A DNA stretch of 64,000 bases from the NCBI GenBank assembly GCA_036345935.2, contig JADWOT020000002.1, positions 15,911,270 to 15,975,269 on the forward strand, read 5' to 3'. The notes beneath the pieces are model-generated. The model was not told where the DNA came from, did no database searches, and was given only the letters and a program-made list of their open reading frames with translations. The DNA comes from Taenia hydatigena (Eukaryota; Platyhelminthes; Cestoda; Cyclophyllidea; Taeniidae). Made by a program: the position numbers and the translations under genes. Of this stretch, positions 24,601-37,700 are shown one piece after another. The number at the start of each line of letters is the position of its first letter. The stretch's first letter is position 1.

Positions 24601-26559
24601 TCTGCTGCTATGTACGTCATGGTTCTTTAACTTGCTGTCTGCTGCTTTATCAGAGGGCAGGTTAGGGGGGAGCATCAACTAGTTGTAAGAGGTTGTTTTA
24701 CTTCATCATATGCGTCTTTAAAAATTTGCACTTGAATGCTTAAATTTGAATAAAAATGGAAATGAGCTCTGGAGACGCTAGTGGAAGTGTTGCTGTGGTC
24801 TTCATCAAAAGCTTACCCATGATCCATTCCGGAACAGCCCATTCGACATAGACAAAGACGTTGACTTCTCCATTGCCCTACAGCATTTGAAAGCACTGGC
24901 CTATTCCGGAGCTGAAGTGCGATAACTGCAGAGGTGACAGGGGCTTTTTTCTTGGATCCATTCTTGCAATACTTCCTCCTTTTCAGTCATGTAGATCATT
25001 CTACCCAACTGTGTCACAGGACTGAGTGGTGAGATTGCTTCCACTTTCGACTTTAGGTAGGAGCAAAGGGACTAGAGTGAAGAGGGGAGGAACATTGTGT
25101 AAGGCGGGGGAGCGAGTGTGCAGTCTTTGCTAGAATCTGTTTGCAGGCAATTCTCCCTTTTTCTCCTCTTCCTTTTCACAACCTCTGCTATGAGAAGATT
25201 GGATGCATGTTGACGTCTCTATTATAAGTACACGGACGATGTGTGGTAGCGAAGCCGAAGCACTTAAGACGAGGATATCTCACACTTAGGCGAGCAACCG
25301 TGTTCGTTTACGACCAGCTTTTCAATCGCCCTCCCACCTCTCGCCTATAAAGTACATCTCAAGAATATAATTGTTGAATTGATACTCAAAGCGATGTCAG
25401 TTGCCCTCGATTATGCGATGCTCAAGGAAATTGGGATGTTGTATTGCAAGGATAACTTTGAAATTCCTTTCCAAAGAATTTTTTTGGTATGGCGTTACCG
25501 GCATGCGTTTTCTTCCGCATAAAAAGGACTCTAGAATTGCCAGAAAACGCATCTTTGTTGGTGAGATAATGAATAGCCTCATTGTAAGCGCATTAGCATT
25601 TGATGGGCATTTTTCCTTAAAATTGAGATGTAGTGTCTTGGTGTATTAACTGAGCGCACAGGCATTGGCATTGGCACGTGGACTCTTGAGGGGAGAGAGG
25701 CAGTTGATGAGATTGATGGAATGCAATAATCCACTTTGAGTGGCTCGTGCCTCACATAAATGAGACAGATGCGAGTGTAGAGGGCACGAGATGAGTATCC
25801 TCATTGTTGGCCTTCATACCCACCGAACTAGTAAAATAACTAAGTAGGGACATAATAATTTGTTCGCAGTTCACTAACCTTAGAGCGGATGTTAGGACTC
25901 GCTTTTCTCACGAATACAGTTTCGGCCAGGGAGTTGTGCTCAGCTGTCGCTACACGTCTGGAAGGAGTGTGCAACCAGGCGCTCCAAGTGCTCTCATTTT
26001 AGGCGGTTTACACACCTAGTGAATTCGAACCACCACCATTGGATAAGTGAAGGGCTTGAACAAGTGTGTACAGTCGGCTCTCGCACGGTATACATGCCAA
26101 GACATCCACCAACCCCATGGTTGATGATAACACAGGAGGCCCTATCTTCTAGCAAATTCTATGCCTTTACTTGACAGAATTCATTGTCAACATTATTGAT
26201 GGAGGCACCAAACTGAAGATTCGGAGGAATGGTGAATGAATTTGACCCACAGTGGGATTGTACTGGTAGCTGCGGTGCTTTGCAAAGAAGTTAGTCTAGT
26301 CCTCCTGTTCATTTGTAAGCTGATCTAGATCCTAAAATTTACCAAAATATTTGGAATGAGCTTTGGGCTACGCTGCTTGCTAGACCTCAGGTCAAATTTA
26401 CACCTGCATCCAAGTTAAAAGGGGAGAGAAATGAGAAAGTAAGATTAAGTAGATGCGAAGCAGTGGAGAATGCTGTGAAGGTATAAAAATGATTAGGTAA
26501 ATGTGTGAGAAGCCAACGTGAGGTTGGTGCAGTAAACACGAAGGCGGAGAGAGGACCTC
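21661..26559. other. Stretch with no recognised gene
   Basis: Two frames look slightly coding-like but lack support: 23390-23728 on the plus strand (112 codons) and 23765-24010 on the minus strand (81 codons with a hydrophobic run FILIFFINAALSTIVAIITL). I see nothing else. Confidence 0.4.
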
Positions 26560-26700
26560 GCGATGAGAGCTCTGCATCCCATCAATTTGCCAGTCGTTTT
26601 CCTCTAGTCTTTGCCACCCGCAGCAATCTTCCCTTACCATTCGTCATGGTTCTTTCTACCAGGTACCCTTTAGTACAATGCGGCTAACTTTCGTCATAGT
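26560..26700 (+). repeat. Dispersed repeat, member 1
   Basis: Matches 28290-28420 in the same orientation: both carry catttgccag-like, ctccagtctttg/gtg-like and gcaatctt blocks, then tacaatg(c/t)g(g/a)ct. Identity is about two thirds by eye. It may be a degenerate coding or transposon fragment. Confidence 0.5.
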
Positions 26701-28289
26701 GTTAAGAAATGAAGTCTGCATTACTGAATTTGATCCACAAGCTTTGCATCTATGCTCACATTAGCCTCGTATTCCTTCACCCTTTACGTCCCATCACTTG
26801 ACCATAAAAGTGCTTTGTGAATGAATAACTTGAATAGAGCCACTAACTTCTGTCGCTTTCTTCAGTCTTCCGAGTCTGCTACTTTAGTCACCGAGTAGGC
26901 ACTGCATGACGGGTTTCGATCTCTTGCGTAAGTTGCGTTAATATGCTTTCTTCTACTACAGTTTGTACTCTTAGCCAGCGGAAGATGCTAATGCAATTGG
27001 CAGCACAATGCTCGAACAGTCTTTAATAAATGGGTGATAGAGTGGATGAGGGATAGGTGGATGAGAGGGGGAGTGACAAACGGATTGGTGGATAAATACG
27101 GTGTGTAATAAATGGACCCACAGATGTAAGTTGCCACCGCCTGGCATCAATAGCTTTGCCACACTGCTATGTCAAGGTCTTCTGCTGCTAGCTATGCTTT
27201 GATAAAAGCCTTTCTCAAACCCGTAATTTCCCCTAGTAATCCAAAGACATTTAGTAATGATTTTAGCAAATAAGGCAAACGATAAAAGAAAACGCCACGC
27301 CTAGTTTGCAGCATTGATTAGAGAGCTCAATTAATGTTTGAAGAAATCCAGATGAGAAAATATCCACAACACCACTTCGTTCAATCACACGCAGTAAAGC
27401 CGCTAGTTGTGGAACCTTATCTCCTCTTCAGTATCCTCCATGGCTAATGCATAGTAATGATGGTCATCGTTCGCCACATCGCAGGCGAATCAATCTAGCA
27501 GATCGGAATAGGCCTTGTGCCACCCATCAAATGCAACATGAAATGCGAACAAAGTAAGTTAAGACACTGGAGCACATTGTTAGTCTTTCTATACAATGGT
27601 GGGGATAATGAACCCCGCATAAAAGACGCCCTTGAGGGGAACATCATCATAATGCCATGCTGATGGGATAACCGACGCTTTTAGTGCGAATGTAGTGGTA
27701 GAAGGATGTGGGGGAGGGAGAGTAGGCGTCTGCAGATGCTGCTAGAAAAGGTAAGAGAGAGTATGCACTGCGTTGGTGGTCTGTTTAACGCCAGAATTTA
27801 GTGATGAGAGGGAGAGACGGAGTCACTAACTTACCTTGCCAATATGCCTTAGCCCCCGAGTGAGTCGTCGTCGGTTTGTGAAATGTATTTTATCTAAGTG
27901 CTGCGTGCCATTTGGTCATCTTTGGGGTCGCATGGGTGGCAAGCGATAGGCTGGGGGGCGGTGGAGTGAGTACGAAATAGTGGTGGAGAAATTATACGAC
28001 GAATTAAAGCGGTGTTGGCCAGAGCCCATTTGTGACTGATGCTGACCTAAAAGAACAAATCAGTGTCTAAGGAGTGGGCCTTCACTTCGTCATCAGTCAA
28101 CCTTCCTTCCCTTTCTTTAATCCTCCACCCAATCAACATTCCACTTTAACTAGTCAAACATTCCATTTCCATGCATCAAGCCACCAATTTCTTCCAACTC
28201 CTCTTGCCCAATTCAAATGATTTTCATCCACTGCTCTAAACATTGTACCGCTTGTTGTGCAGTTATATTCCTCTGATACTGGTCATTTT
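26701..28289. other. Stretch with no recognisable gene
   Basis: Nothing recognisable. The region at 27660-27740 is purine-rich. Confidence 0.4.
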
Positions 28290-28420
28290 GCCTTACATCC
28301 AATTCATTTGCCAGTAATTTCCCTCCAGTCTGTGACTAACCATAGCAATCTTCTGCCACAATCGGTCACAATCCCTTCTTTCGCGTGCCTTTTGATACAA
28401 TGTGACTCACTTTTGCCGAG
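28290..28420 (+). repeat. Dispersed repeat, member 2
   Basis: The partner of 26560-26700. The spacing of the two is about 1.7 kb, in direct orientation. Confidence 0.5.
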
Positions 28421-29084
28421 GTGGTGGGAAAGTGAAGACTGAGAGGAACAAGTCCAGACGACTCTTTTAGCTTCATCGAGAGGCTAGACAAAAGGGCAGT
28501 ATTTACAGCCAGCAAGATTTCAAAGTTGATCCAATTCAATAGCAACTGTTTGATTCACTATATTGTTGCTTCTTTCAGCCAAAATGAGGGTCGTCGGAAC
28601 GTAAATAACGGTTAACCCGACCACACATCACTCACTGTCAGCCAGTAAAGTTCAATGCACCTGTCTTCATAATACCACCGTCTCGAATGCATTGCTGTGG
28701 CAATTTCACAATTTTATGCCGACAGCGTACTTACCCGAACACTTCAAAGTGGTGATAAAATGAAATCCACTGTCTACAATCTCTTTGTGATCGTCTAATT
28801 CACTTTGTACAGAGTCCCACTCCTCACTTTTCTCATGAAGTCGTCAAAAAGCATGAAAGAGTCGGGTACAACAATTCCCAGATGGGCAGGACACTCTCAA
28901 AAGACGGGCTTGCAAACCCATTTAAATCCCCCTAAAAAGCGAAGAGGGAGAGTTCACAATATCGATTCTGGTGGCGCCGGAATCCGCATAAGATTTCACC
29001 CTGAAGTTACCCCTTTAAATTCGGTAAAATCCCACCGACAGTTGCCCATTACATTATTCAGAAGCCGTTTTGTTAAATAAGTGG
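28421..29084. other. Stretch with no recognised gene
   Basis: A 91-codon plus-strand frame at 28805-29080 contains a Lys/Arg-rich run (PPKKRRGR) followed by GGAGIRIRFHPEV. It has no clear domain and no good splice context, so it is not called. Confidence 0.35.
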
Positions 29085-29968
29085 AGAACATTTGTGTTGA
29101 AGGGATAGAAGGCAATTCAAGGCAGCCTCAAAACAATGCTTTTTTCACCGTCAGTTTACAAGTAAGGCCTATATTTGGAACACCGCAGACACTAGAGTGG
29201 CCTAATTCGGCATCGGATCAACATCTGAGGCCTCCAATTTATGATTGATTCTTCCACATTGTGACTACGGAGGACTTTTCAAACCTTCCTTCTACTTCCG
29301 AACACTTTTCATTCTACTCACTGACATTGAGGCCAGTTAGCATTTAAGCATCTGGGTGCTAAAGTAGGATGATGATAAAGGAGGCAATGGATCAATCGTC
29401 TGGCGATGCCATTTTGCGAAAATGGTTCCACCTTGACTGACTAATTAGTCCTGGTCGTGTCTAAAGAATTATTTTTCTGGGTCACCTTCAAGCAAGCTGA
29501 GTGGTGTCTTGGCTTTAGCAAGCGTGTCTGCAGTCTATTTTACACGCTGTAATACTTAGGATGGCCATATTGCCTGTGTCGGGTGGGCCAGACTCTGAGT
29601 CCTCCTTGCAGCACCAATCCCCTTCTGTTTGCTAACTAAGAATAATCTGCCCTAGTATTATGCCTTCTCCTGCCTTTAAGGAAGTCTCTCAATGGTGCGC
29701 ACACGTTGCAGATATTTAGATGCATAAAAATGGTTTTTAGGAGAGGAACCGATAGCAACTGATACAAAAAATAGTAGATGCAATCCGTGGAGTTCCGAAA
29801 GCAATACAAAAGAATGGGCACATTTTATCTGGGTGAATGACAGAAGCAGGTGCAATGGCCTAAGTTTCCATTGTGTGTGAGTGGCCCCGATGCCAGCGAT
29901 CCGCCATCCAGTTTTGATTGCAGGTTCGCCCATTAAGAGGGATGACCTTATCGATCAACGTGTGTGTG
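29085..29968 (+). repeat. Inverted segmental repeat, left member
   Basis: The reverse complement of 50718-51620 matches almost end to end, about 80% by eye, for example gaaggcaattcaaggcagcc, ttcttccacattgtg, gccatccagttttgattgcag. The shared unit includes an LTR-like copy at 29548-29710 and its flanks on both sides. Confidence 0.8.
29548..29710 (+). mobile_element. LTR-like element, copy 2
   Basis: Starts TGTAATACTTAGG, contains gtgtcgggtgggcc and ctagtattatgcc, and ends near gttgca. It is the same family as 8824-8990. It is embedded in the inverted segmental repeat, so it was present before that duplication. Confidence 0.5.
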
Positions 29969-32900
29969 TCAACTTAGCTGTGGGCCAGTGGTGACTGGGC
30001 TTGGATGTGTGTGTGTGCGTGTAACGGGTATACGTCACCTAGTTGAATAAAGTAAACGTACTTCTTAATGACTGACTGACATTGGGCTTGAAGCGTCAAA
30101 GAGTGGTAGAGTTTCTTTTGTCCCGGTGAGCTCCCACGTGCACACAAATAAAGTGAGGCAGAAGCAAAATGATCAAGAATCAGAATGATAGCGTAAAAGA
30201 ACTGCGTTTTTCGTATCGCTTAGTAGGAGACCGAGTAAAATGCTAAAATTATCAGACGATGCAAGGAAGTGAATGAATCTACTTAGTAGTTAATCAAAGT
30301 AAAGCATGAAAATGCGTCTTATTTACTGCCAATTGGCAGTGATTATAAGCATGCAGTGGAGGAACGTGAGCCAATGGAAAGGCCTACTCTTGACCTACGG
30401 AGCAAATGGCGCACTCACATCCATACAGTGGAAACACACTCGGCATTGGATCGTTTGATCGATTGTGATGGGCTTCTCTGGTGCAAGCCGATTGCTAGCG
30501 TAAATTGTTACTCTTCAAGCTCTCATGGTAGTTTCTGTCTTTGCGTTAGCGTAAGCGGTAATATTGTGAGTGGGTGATTTGCCCGCACTTGGAAAGGAAT
30601 TCTCTCAAGATTTGGGCCTGCAAAAGCTAATGGGGATGCGACGATGAAATGATCTAGTGCAGATCTCTAGCTGTGGTGTCTGCAGGATTCGATGAAGAGG
30701 ATTTGACGTGTCTTACAGAGGTACTTAGACTTCTTTTTAAGGATACTCTCTCCCACTCTACATCCAGAAGGCCACATATCCTTTTGGCATCTTCGGATCT
30801 TGCACATCTCCCAACTTGTCCCTATAGATAATGTGGCGTCTATGACTGCTTTATTAAGCTCTCCTGTTTTATTTTGTGTAGTCAAGTGCATGACAGAACG
30901 CAGTAGTCAGAAATCAAAGAAAAATAGGTGGTAGCGGCAAGTGGGTGTTATTTGGGGCGCATTTCAAAAGTGTTTTTGAATTTAATCGATTAATCAGCGC
31001 TCGACGAAACATAAACTGTAGAATAACTTTTATGCACAGCACCGCAGCCACCGCCACAACTCTCTCGTGGGTCAAGTATATTCATCAGTCCCCGAATCCT
31101 CCAGTTAAGTGCCTCCACCAACAAAGTTGGCAATGAATTGCGTCAAGTGAAGGCAAAAAAGTAACCAAATGATAAGGCCACCTCCTTTGCTATCAATCAT
31201 GGGGTTTGTGGATGTCGCTTAATACGCTCTATCCATGACTTCAAATGAAGCCTCTACACCTAAACATGCGTATCTATACACACTTTAAAAGTTAAGAGCG
31301 CCTACTTTGCTGCTGGCTTAAGAAGCGTCTTCAACACAAGGTGTTGGTCCTGCGCGCCCCGGGGCACATCGTACATCCGTAGAAATCCGTTTCGGTAGAG
31401 AAAAAAGCGAAGTAACGAGAACCTAAAACATTACTTACAATGCGCTTAATGTAAAAACAAGGACACGTTCTGGAACTCATCTCAGCCTTGCATGTAATTT
31501 AGACGCAGGGAGCAGTAGTCACATCTTTGGTCAAAACTCAAAGTGATTTAGGCACCTGAGCAAGGCCCACTAAATTGCAATCGATTCTTTGATTTGCCTT
31601 CCAGTTTCTGTGCCATTTACTTACTTTAGTTCCTTATAAGAAGTGTGGAAGTTATTTGCCTGCAAAGACCGTTAAACGCACCTGGTATTTTATAGTTGTA
31701 GAAACAAACTGCTTAAGATTTCCGTTTGAGGGAAGATGTGCAGGGTACCACCTGGTTAAACTGTAATTATTATTTTGTCTCGAAGCCACGTTGCGTCAAG
31801 AATCGACACAACATGTGGAACGCAGATTCTGTGTTTTTGACTTGCCGTCACTACCCATCTGTGATATGATTCGAAACATGCATGATGGATTGTTAAGGTG
31901 TGCTCATTGTTTGCTGAAGAACTAATCTTGATTGTCAAAACTGAGATCAAATGTCTCAGGATGAGGTGCTGATAGGTGCCATTGCGCTGATAATTAAGAA
32001 AAGACTAACCTGAAAAAAAAATGGCTTTTGAAAAGAAATTTCTGCACATCTTGCGACTTCATTATTCAAGTTAGGCTAAGCCATGTAAGGTGTATCCGCG
32101 CATAGCCTTGAATGTATTCGCATGCACAGGACGATTCAACCAGCCCACACTGTCACCTCTGTGACCAAGTACAGAAAAAGGCCTTCTTTAATTTCAAAAA
32201 ATAAAAAGTGGCTGGTTTCTAGTAGAGACTTGAATATTAATAAGGGACGATTGCGGTTATGGTTGTTAGATTTACCATGGCGAAAGATTGGATTACTAAT
32301 TCGCGACCTGACGTGAACAGAAAGGTCGAAGTGGAGTTAGAGTGGTTTTTGAATTGGTGTTTTCCGTCAGAAAACAATATTTGCGCGTAGTGCACCAACA
32401 TCACGGAGCTATTCTCTTCCTTTCATCTTGGTTTTGCCTATTTTGCCAATTTCTCTCTTTCTCTTATTTTTGTCATGGTTCACGACTCAACCAAAGCTTA
32501 AGTTTTGCTTGTCGATCTTTTGTGGCACAAGCTTTAGTGATTTAATAAATGGAGCATTACAAAGGCTAGCTGCATTTGCTAGCTTTGCATTTGTTCTGTC
32601 TCAACATCAGCAAAAGCTGTACACTACGCTAATTCTCCTCATCGGTTAGGGTTTTATTTATATCTGAAGTAGGCGCATTGAAAACACTGAGAAAACCGAG
32701 AACAGGATTACTTCACGCCTTGTCCATTATACTGAAATGTTGAGATAAGTTTTGAAACAGAAATTCTTTCAGTGCTTGCTTCCTCATGGCCCTTGAGACA
32801 AACCGTACTTGCACAACTGTATACGAAACTGAGCATATCGCTCGGCCGCGGTGGACCCACCGAGTGGACTTTATAATTAGCTGGATGTTGGAAGTGATGT

Positions 32901-33999
32901 TAGCTCGACCAGTGATTGCAAAGGTGATCATTCTCAAACCACTTGTTGAGAACTGCTACTTTGCATTTGCTTAGCTTTCGTGCTGGTGCTACTTCTCTGG
33001 TGTCTGCATTAGATGAATGAGACCTCTCTGCCCTCCAGACTTACTTACAAGTGTATGTGCCAAGCAATTATAAAAAGAAGCCTTCACTTCTAACACCCCC
33101 AAAAGGCAACTGTTGAGGCTAGAGCTGTAGTTCTCGGCGTTTAGACTGTCTGCCATTAAATTCAGGATAAAGTCTTTGCTAAGACAGCTGAGGTACAGTG
33201 AGAAGGAGTGGCAGAAAGGATTTATCTTGGGTGTAAATACAGGCAAGGGTCTAACTGTGTGAGGAGTTCACCCCAACACCTACTGGTGATGATTTCTTCT
33301 TAAAAAATCTTTTCTTTTGGAAAGTGCTAAATAGCACTTGAGAGGATAATTCTAGTTCATGCTTGCCTAGGTTGTGTTACGCGCGTCGAATCAACCTTCT
33401 GTTCGTTACAATCTGAACAGTGCTGACCAACTGAATCGCGCAATGCTACAATGCTGTGAAAACTTAGGATATCGTAAAGATGCTGCAGTTGTTTTGCACA
33501 GCCTCCATGATTGTATTAGTGAAATGCGAGACCATTGATTGTACGCGTCAACTAAGTGGTAGCAGTGGAGTAGAATTACCAGGCAAAGGGCTGCTGTAAA
33601 GGCATGCATTTATGCAGGGGTTGATAATGAAGGAACTTTTTGGTGGCATAATAGGAGCTGAACGCTGTTTTTGGTGGTGAGGAGTTGAGTAAGAGCTGTT
33701 CCATTTGCTATTCGTCGACGGCGCAGAAATCTACTGTCCACCGTTAACTGCAACATCGCCTCTATTTTGGGTGTTCTGCGATGCATTCTGTGCAACAAAA
33801 GCTTATTTCCGATTCCTCTATTATTTAGACTGTGGTATTGCGAAATGAAGTGTAAACTTAAGGGAGAACTGCCTAGGCAATGCCTGTGAAGTAAAGCACC
33901 CGATGGATTTTGATTGGAAGTTAATAAACCCGCAGTCAAAAGTATGTTTCGAAGCAATGGGTGTTTGAATTAAGCAAAGTTGGCGAGGGAAACGGAGCA
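29969..33999. other. Stretch with no recognised gene
   Basis: Includes short GT-rich runs near 29960 and 30006-30020. A plus-strand hydrophobic frame at 32428-32649 is noted but not called. I see nothing else. Confidence 0.4.
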
Positions 34000-34019
34000 C
34001 AGACAACACAAATAATGAT

Positions 34020-34720
34020 TGCAGAAAGTATTGGTGTGATTTTTTCTACATAAAAACAAGAAACTAGAATAATAAGGGGTTGGTGATTTTCTTGCACTTA
34101 TGACGATGTAATAGCATTTCAAAGGTTCTGTGAGGCATTGAGCAAATCTGACAGCGTAGATCCATGATTGCTAGAGCGTGTTAAACATAGATAAAACGGA
34201 TTCCAAAGTCAAAGTGTAAATTATTTAATTTGCCCAATTTTTACCTGATTTTCTGCTGTTTGGACTAAAGTAGAAGATGTTGCACTCAAAACATCATATT
34301 TATCAAAAGATTGGCACATTCGTACACAAATACAGACCTTTACTTGTGTACGTATTCATATGCACGAAAATGGATGCTCACGAAGAAGTGTATCCATTAT
34401 GGTCGTGAGCCAAATGCACAGGCTCTGCGATGATGCTCCTAAAAGAAGCGAGGCACACTCTGCATCTATAGACATGCATTTTGGTGAAAAGAATGCCGAG
34501 TTGCGCAAAATTCTGCAGAAGAGCTAAAGATGGATTCAACGGACCTTCTGCATATGACCTCAATATTGCATGTGGCTAATACGCAGAGGAGCGGCAGTCG
34601 CGTGCAGGGCCAAAATGATGAGCGGTGTAGGAATGTGTTTAAATCTTTTGGAAGGGATGAGAACTCGTTCTCCTAGAAGGGCTTTTTATCATACCGTGCA
34701 TGCTCGAAGACTATATTATA
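34020..34720 (+). pseudogene. Two-exon coding repeat, degenerate copy
   Basis: Aligned with 38910-39585. The first part (about 34095-34187) keeps RFCEALSKSD and LLERVKHR but has TAA and TGA stops in frame. The second part starts after a conserved acceptor (ctatag at 34466-34471), shifts frame once, and then reads AEELKMDST and SILHVANTQRSGSR up to a TAG near 34675. The pattern of substitutions preserves amino acids in the better copy, so the ancestor was coding. The family is not recognised. Confidence 0.5.
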
Positions 34721-37700
34721 GCATATTTGAAACAAAACACCATTTCTTTTGCCAGCAATGAGCAAAAACTCTTTACAAATCTATTACGCATGGGCATGAA
34801 ATAATAAGTTATGAGCTGGCGTATCAAGCAGGACAAAGCCTTTTATTGTTGAAGATGTCTGATCCTTCCACCTGCTCTGTACTCGTTGTTAAATTTAGCT
34901 TGCCATTATACAGTTGCTTCACTAATCCTGTTAATGGGACATAGCAAAGAATAGTCTCCACAAAATCTGCGGGTCTACTTTTTAAATATATGCTAGTTAC
35001 TCAGTGTGACTTTGCCTTGCCGATTTTCAAGCATATAAATTATGGGCACGCTGACGAGATCGCTTTAGCAATAGAAAAGCGTTTGTTGGACATCAGCAAA
35101 TGCGACTAAGTGAGTTCACAAAAATGCGCAGGAAACCGAGCAAATATCTTAACCAAAAGGAGCTCACTGAGTGAATGCTGCGACTGAGTTTAGTTGAGGG
35201 GGTAAGAACTCGACTAGCAGCCCTAATTTGCGAATCGGCTGATGAGATCGTTAAAATGTGCAAGTGCTAAGTTTCTGGTGCATAAAATGCAGCGCCCTCA
35301 TCAACTCATTGCGAAGAGGTTAAAAGCTAAGATTACCCACTTAGGAATGTGCAGTTAGAGAATCCAATGGCAAGATTGCTTGTTGTCAAGCTCGATATAA
35401 GCCCTTGGTAAAAATTGTCTTCAAATAGCGCAAGGGGGAGAGAGGAATTCCTTGCATAAAGACTTAAGCGTGAGAGAAAAAACGTTCCACTCCTCTCTAA
35501 TAGTGATTTCACTTAAGTGAACTTTCCAGCTGAAGAATGCTGAGCAACAGTTAACAGAGTCGTTTAAGATCAGAGGAGGAAGGGGAGGGGATGGTGACAA
35601 AGGAGGTGGGGGCTGATAAGTTAGGTGATGTCCGATCCAACGGGTGGAGAGGGATTTCACGTTAGCGCCAGTCGTGGTTGCCTCGAAATCAGTGCTGGTA
35701 TTGGCTGTGGCGGAGGTGGCAGTGTTAATGCTGGGGGAGTCTTACGTCCACTTGCACGTACAAAGATATCCGCGGAGAGGGATTGCTCAAGCCGCGTATG
35801 TGCTACAGTTGCTGCAAGTGATTAAGCATGTGAATCAGTGTAACACCCGCGTACATATGAGTGGGTCGCATCCTGCAAACTGGCACTCTCGAAGCTGGTT
35901 ATGTCTGTGGAAGCCTAGGAAAGTAGACAGTCAGCGGGTAACTACACAGCAATATAACACCCCTGAATGTGCGAGCAAATTATTGACAAGTCAAAGTGAA
36001 TTATAGATCAGTCAGTCAAGAGCAGATGACGACCTTGAGAAAGGAGGGATGACGCGAATCGCGAAGTTGTGTGTGGTCGCACTTGTGAGCATGGTCGTGG
36101 TGGGCATTTGTAGGCACAAAGTAGGATTATTTTGAAGTGCTAGCTAGTCTTGTGGTGGGGTGGTAGGCGAAAAAAGGTAGGCCTGACGGAGGCTTCGTAG
36201 CCCAATTGAGCTTCCTGTCGTGTCGTCCGAGGGTCATTCCAGTGACATCAAATATACTCATGGGGTAGAAGTGAGGAGAAGGGAGTGAGATAGAGTAAAT
36301 GAAGTAGAGAACACAAAAACAGCACAGTACAGCACACATGGTAACTAATTTCGTGAAGGGATAATAAGCTGCAGTCATTTTAAGTTAGTGTTGGGCAATA
36401 TGGGCTATCCATATCTTGGCGTAGTGCTGCGTTGAGACTTGTGTAGGTGTCCTCAGTCGGCGTCATGATGTTTCCGTTCATTTCTTTGCATTTCTGAAAG
36501 CCTTTATCAAATGATCCTTAATTGCTTGGGTTTTTTCTTAAATTGGCATAACATTCAGAGCTTTTCAAGTGTTACGTAGGTTTGTCTTACTCTCGGTATA
36601 AAGTAGAGAGTGCTTTCACCAAGTGTCTTCCATCCATTTCGAGTCTCATAAGCATTGGCAAGTAGATTCGTACACGTTGAAGGGGTTTGTTGCTATTTGG
36701 TATTTCTACGACTAGCGATGGTGGCACGTAATGCCAAGTACACCTCTTAGCTTTCCAGTGCGCGTGACAGTCAAATTGTCAAAAATGAGTACTGAAGATG
36801 AGGTCAAGTATCTTATCGCTTGCATGGGATCTCGGTGACTAGTGCGTTGGCACGTGGGTGTTTTCCTCACACAACCGACTATTATGCAATGACCGACCCC
36901 ATACGTTGATCAGAAGGGAGTCAAGGAGGAGGCTCGAGGTTGGATAGAGGCCATGTTTATCTCTCGGTATCAGAAAGGGGACTACTTTTAACCTCTCCCA
37001 TTGCACCATGGCAAAGTGTGCTGTCTTCTGGAGTAGGTCATTAATCTTAAGCCCCACTGTATGCACTATGCGTATTTTATCCTAATATTGTCTTCTTTAG
37101 TCCTCAGGATAGCTCCAGGACAACAATGCTTATTTGTACAAAACATTACACTTCCGCAGTTAATTTACGCCCGTGACCAGTAACGACTTTATCCCGAACA
37201 TTTTGCTATATATTTCCTTGATCTAGCTAGGGTTGTAACTATCAATTAACTTGAGGAAAAAGAATGAGTTTCTTACGAATCTTTGCTCGCATTTATAATA
37301 AATTGCCTATACCAAAGTTCTGGAACTAGTTAACTAGACTACTACCACAAGCAATTTGTCACGAACATGCCAGTGTCACAATTCTTGCACAACTTATGTT
37401 CGGTTAAGCATGCAAGGCGGATGAATGTGAAGGTTGTCTTGTCTGTTTTAGCGCCTCTTGGCTGAATCCCTTCTTTCCATTGTCTCCTGATCGACACACT
37501 TCTCGAAGCCTACTACCCCTTGATGACTGCCCTAAGCGTTTGCAACAGTATCGTCCAACATCTAAGCTTTATCGTCGCGTCTTAAGCGTCATTGTTCTCT
37601 GCTACGATTCCAGTAATTATTATACCACAGGGGTACGGCGAGTACCTCAACGACTGGTGAAGGACTAGATTGCACACACTTGACAGTACATCTTCTTCGC

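Noticed and set aside
32428..32649. Plus-strand hydrophobic frame near CATCG|GTTAGG
   Set aside because: The acceptor is poor and the frame is T-rich, so hydrophobicity follows from base composition.
35230..35270. CTGATGAG motif as a possible hammerhead ribozyme
   Set aside because: The GAAA box and flanking stems are absent. Other CTGATGA/TGATGAG sites on both strands also failed.
35644..36006. 120-codon plus-strand frame
   Set aside because: Lies in a G-rich patch where two plus-strand frames are open at once, as expected by composition. No motif or splice support.
36127..36378. Minus-strand frame starting with a hydrophobic helix
   Set aside because: One membrane-like helix in an ORF of 83 codons is common by chance; no signal of conservation or splice context.
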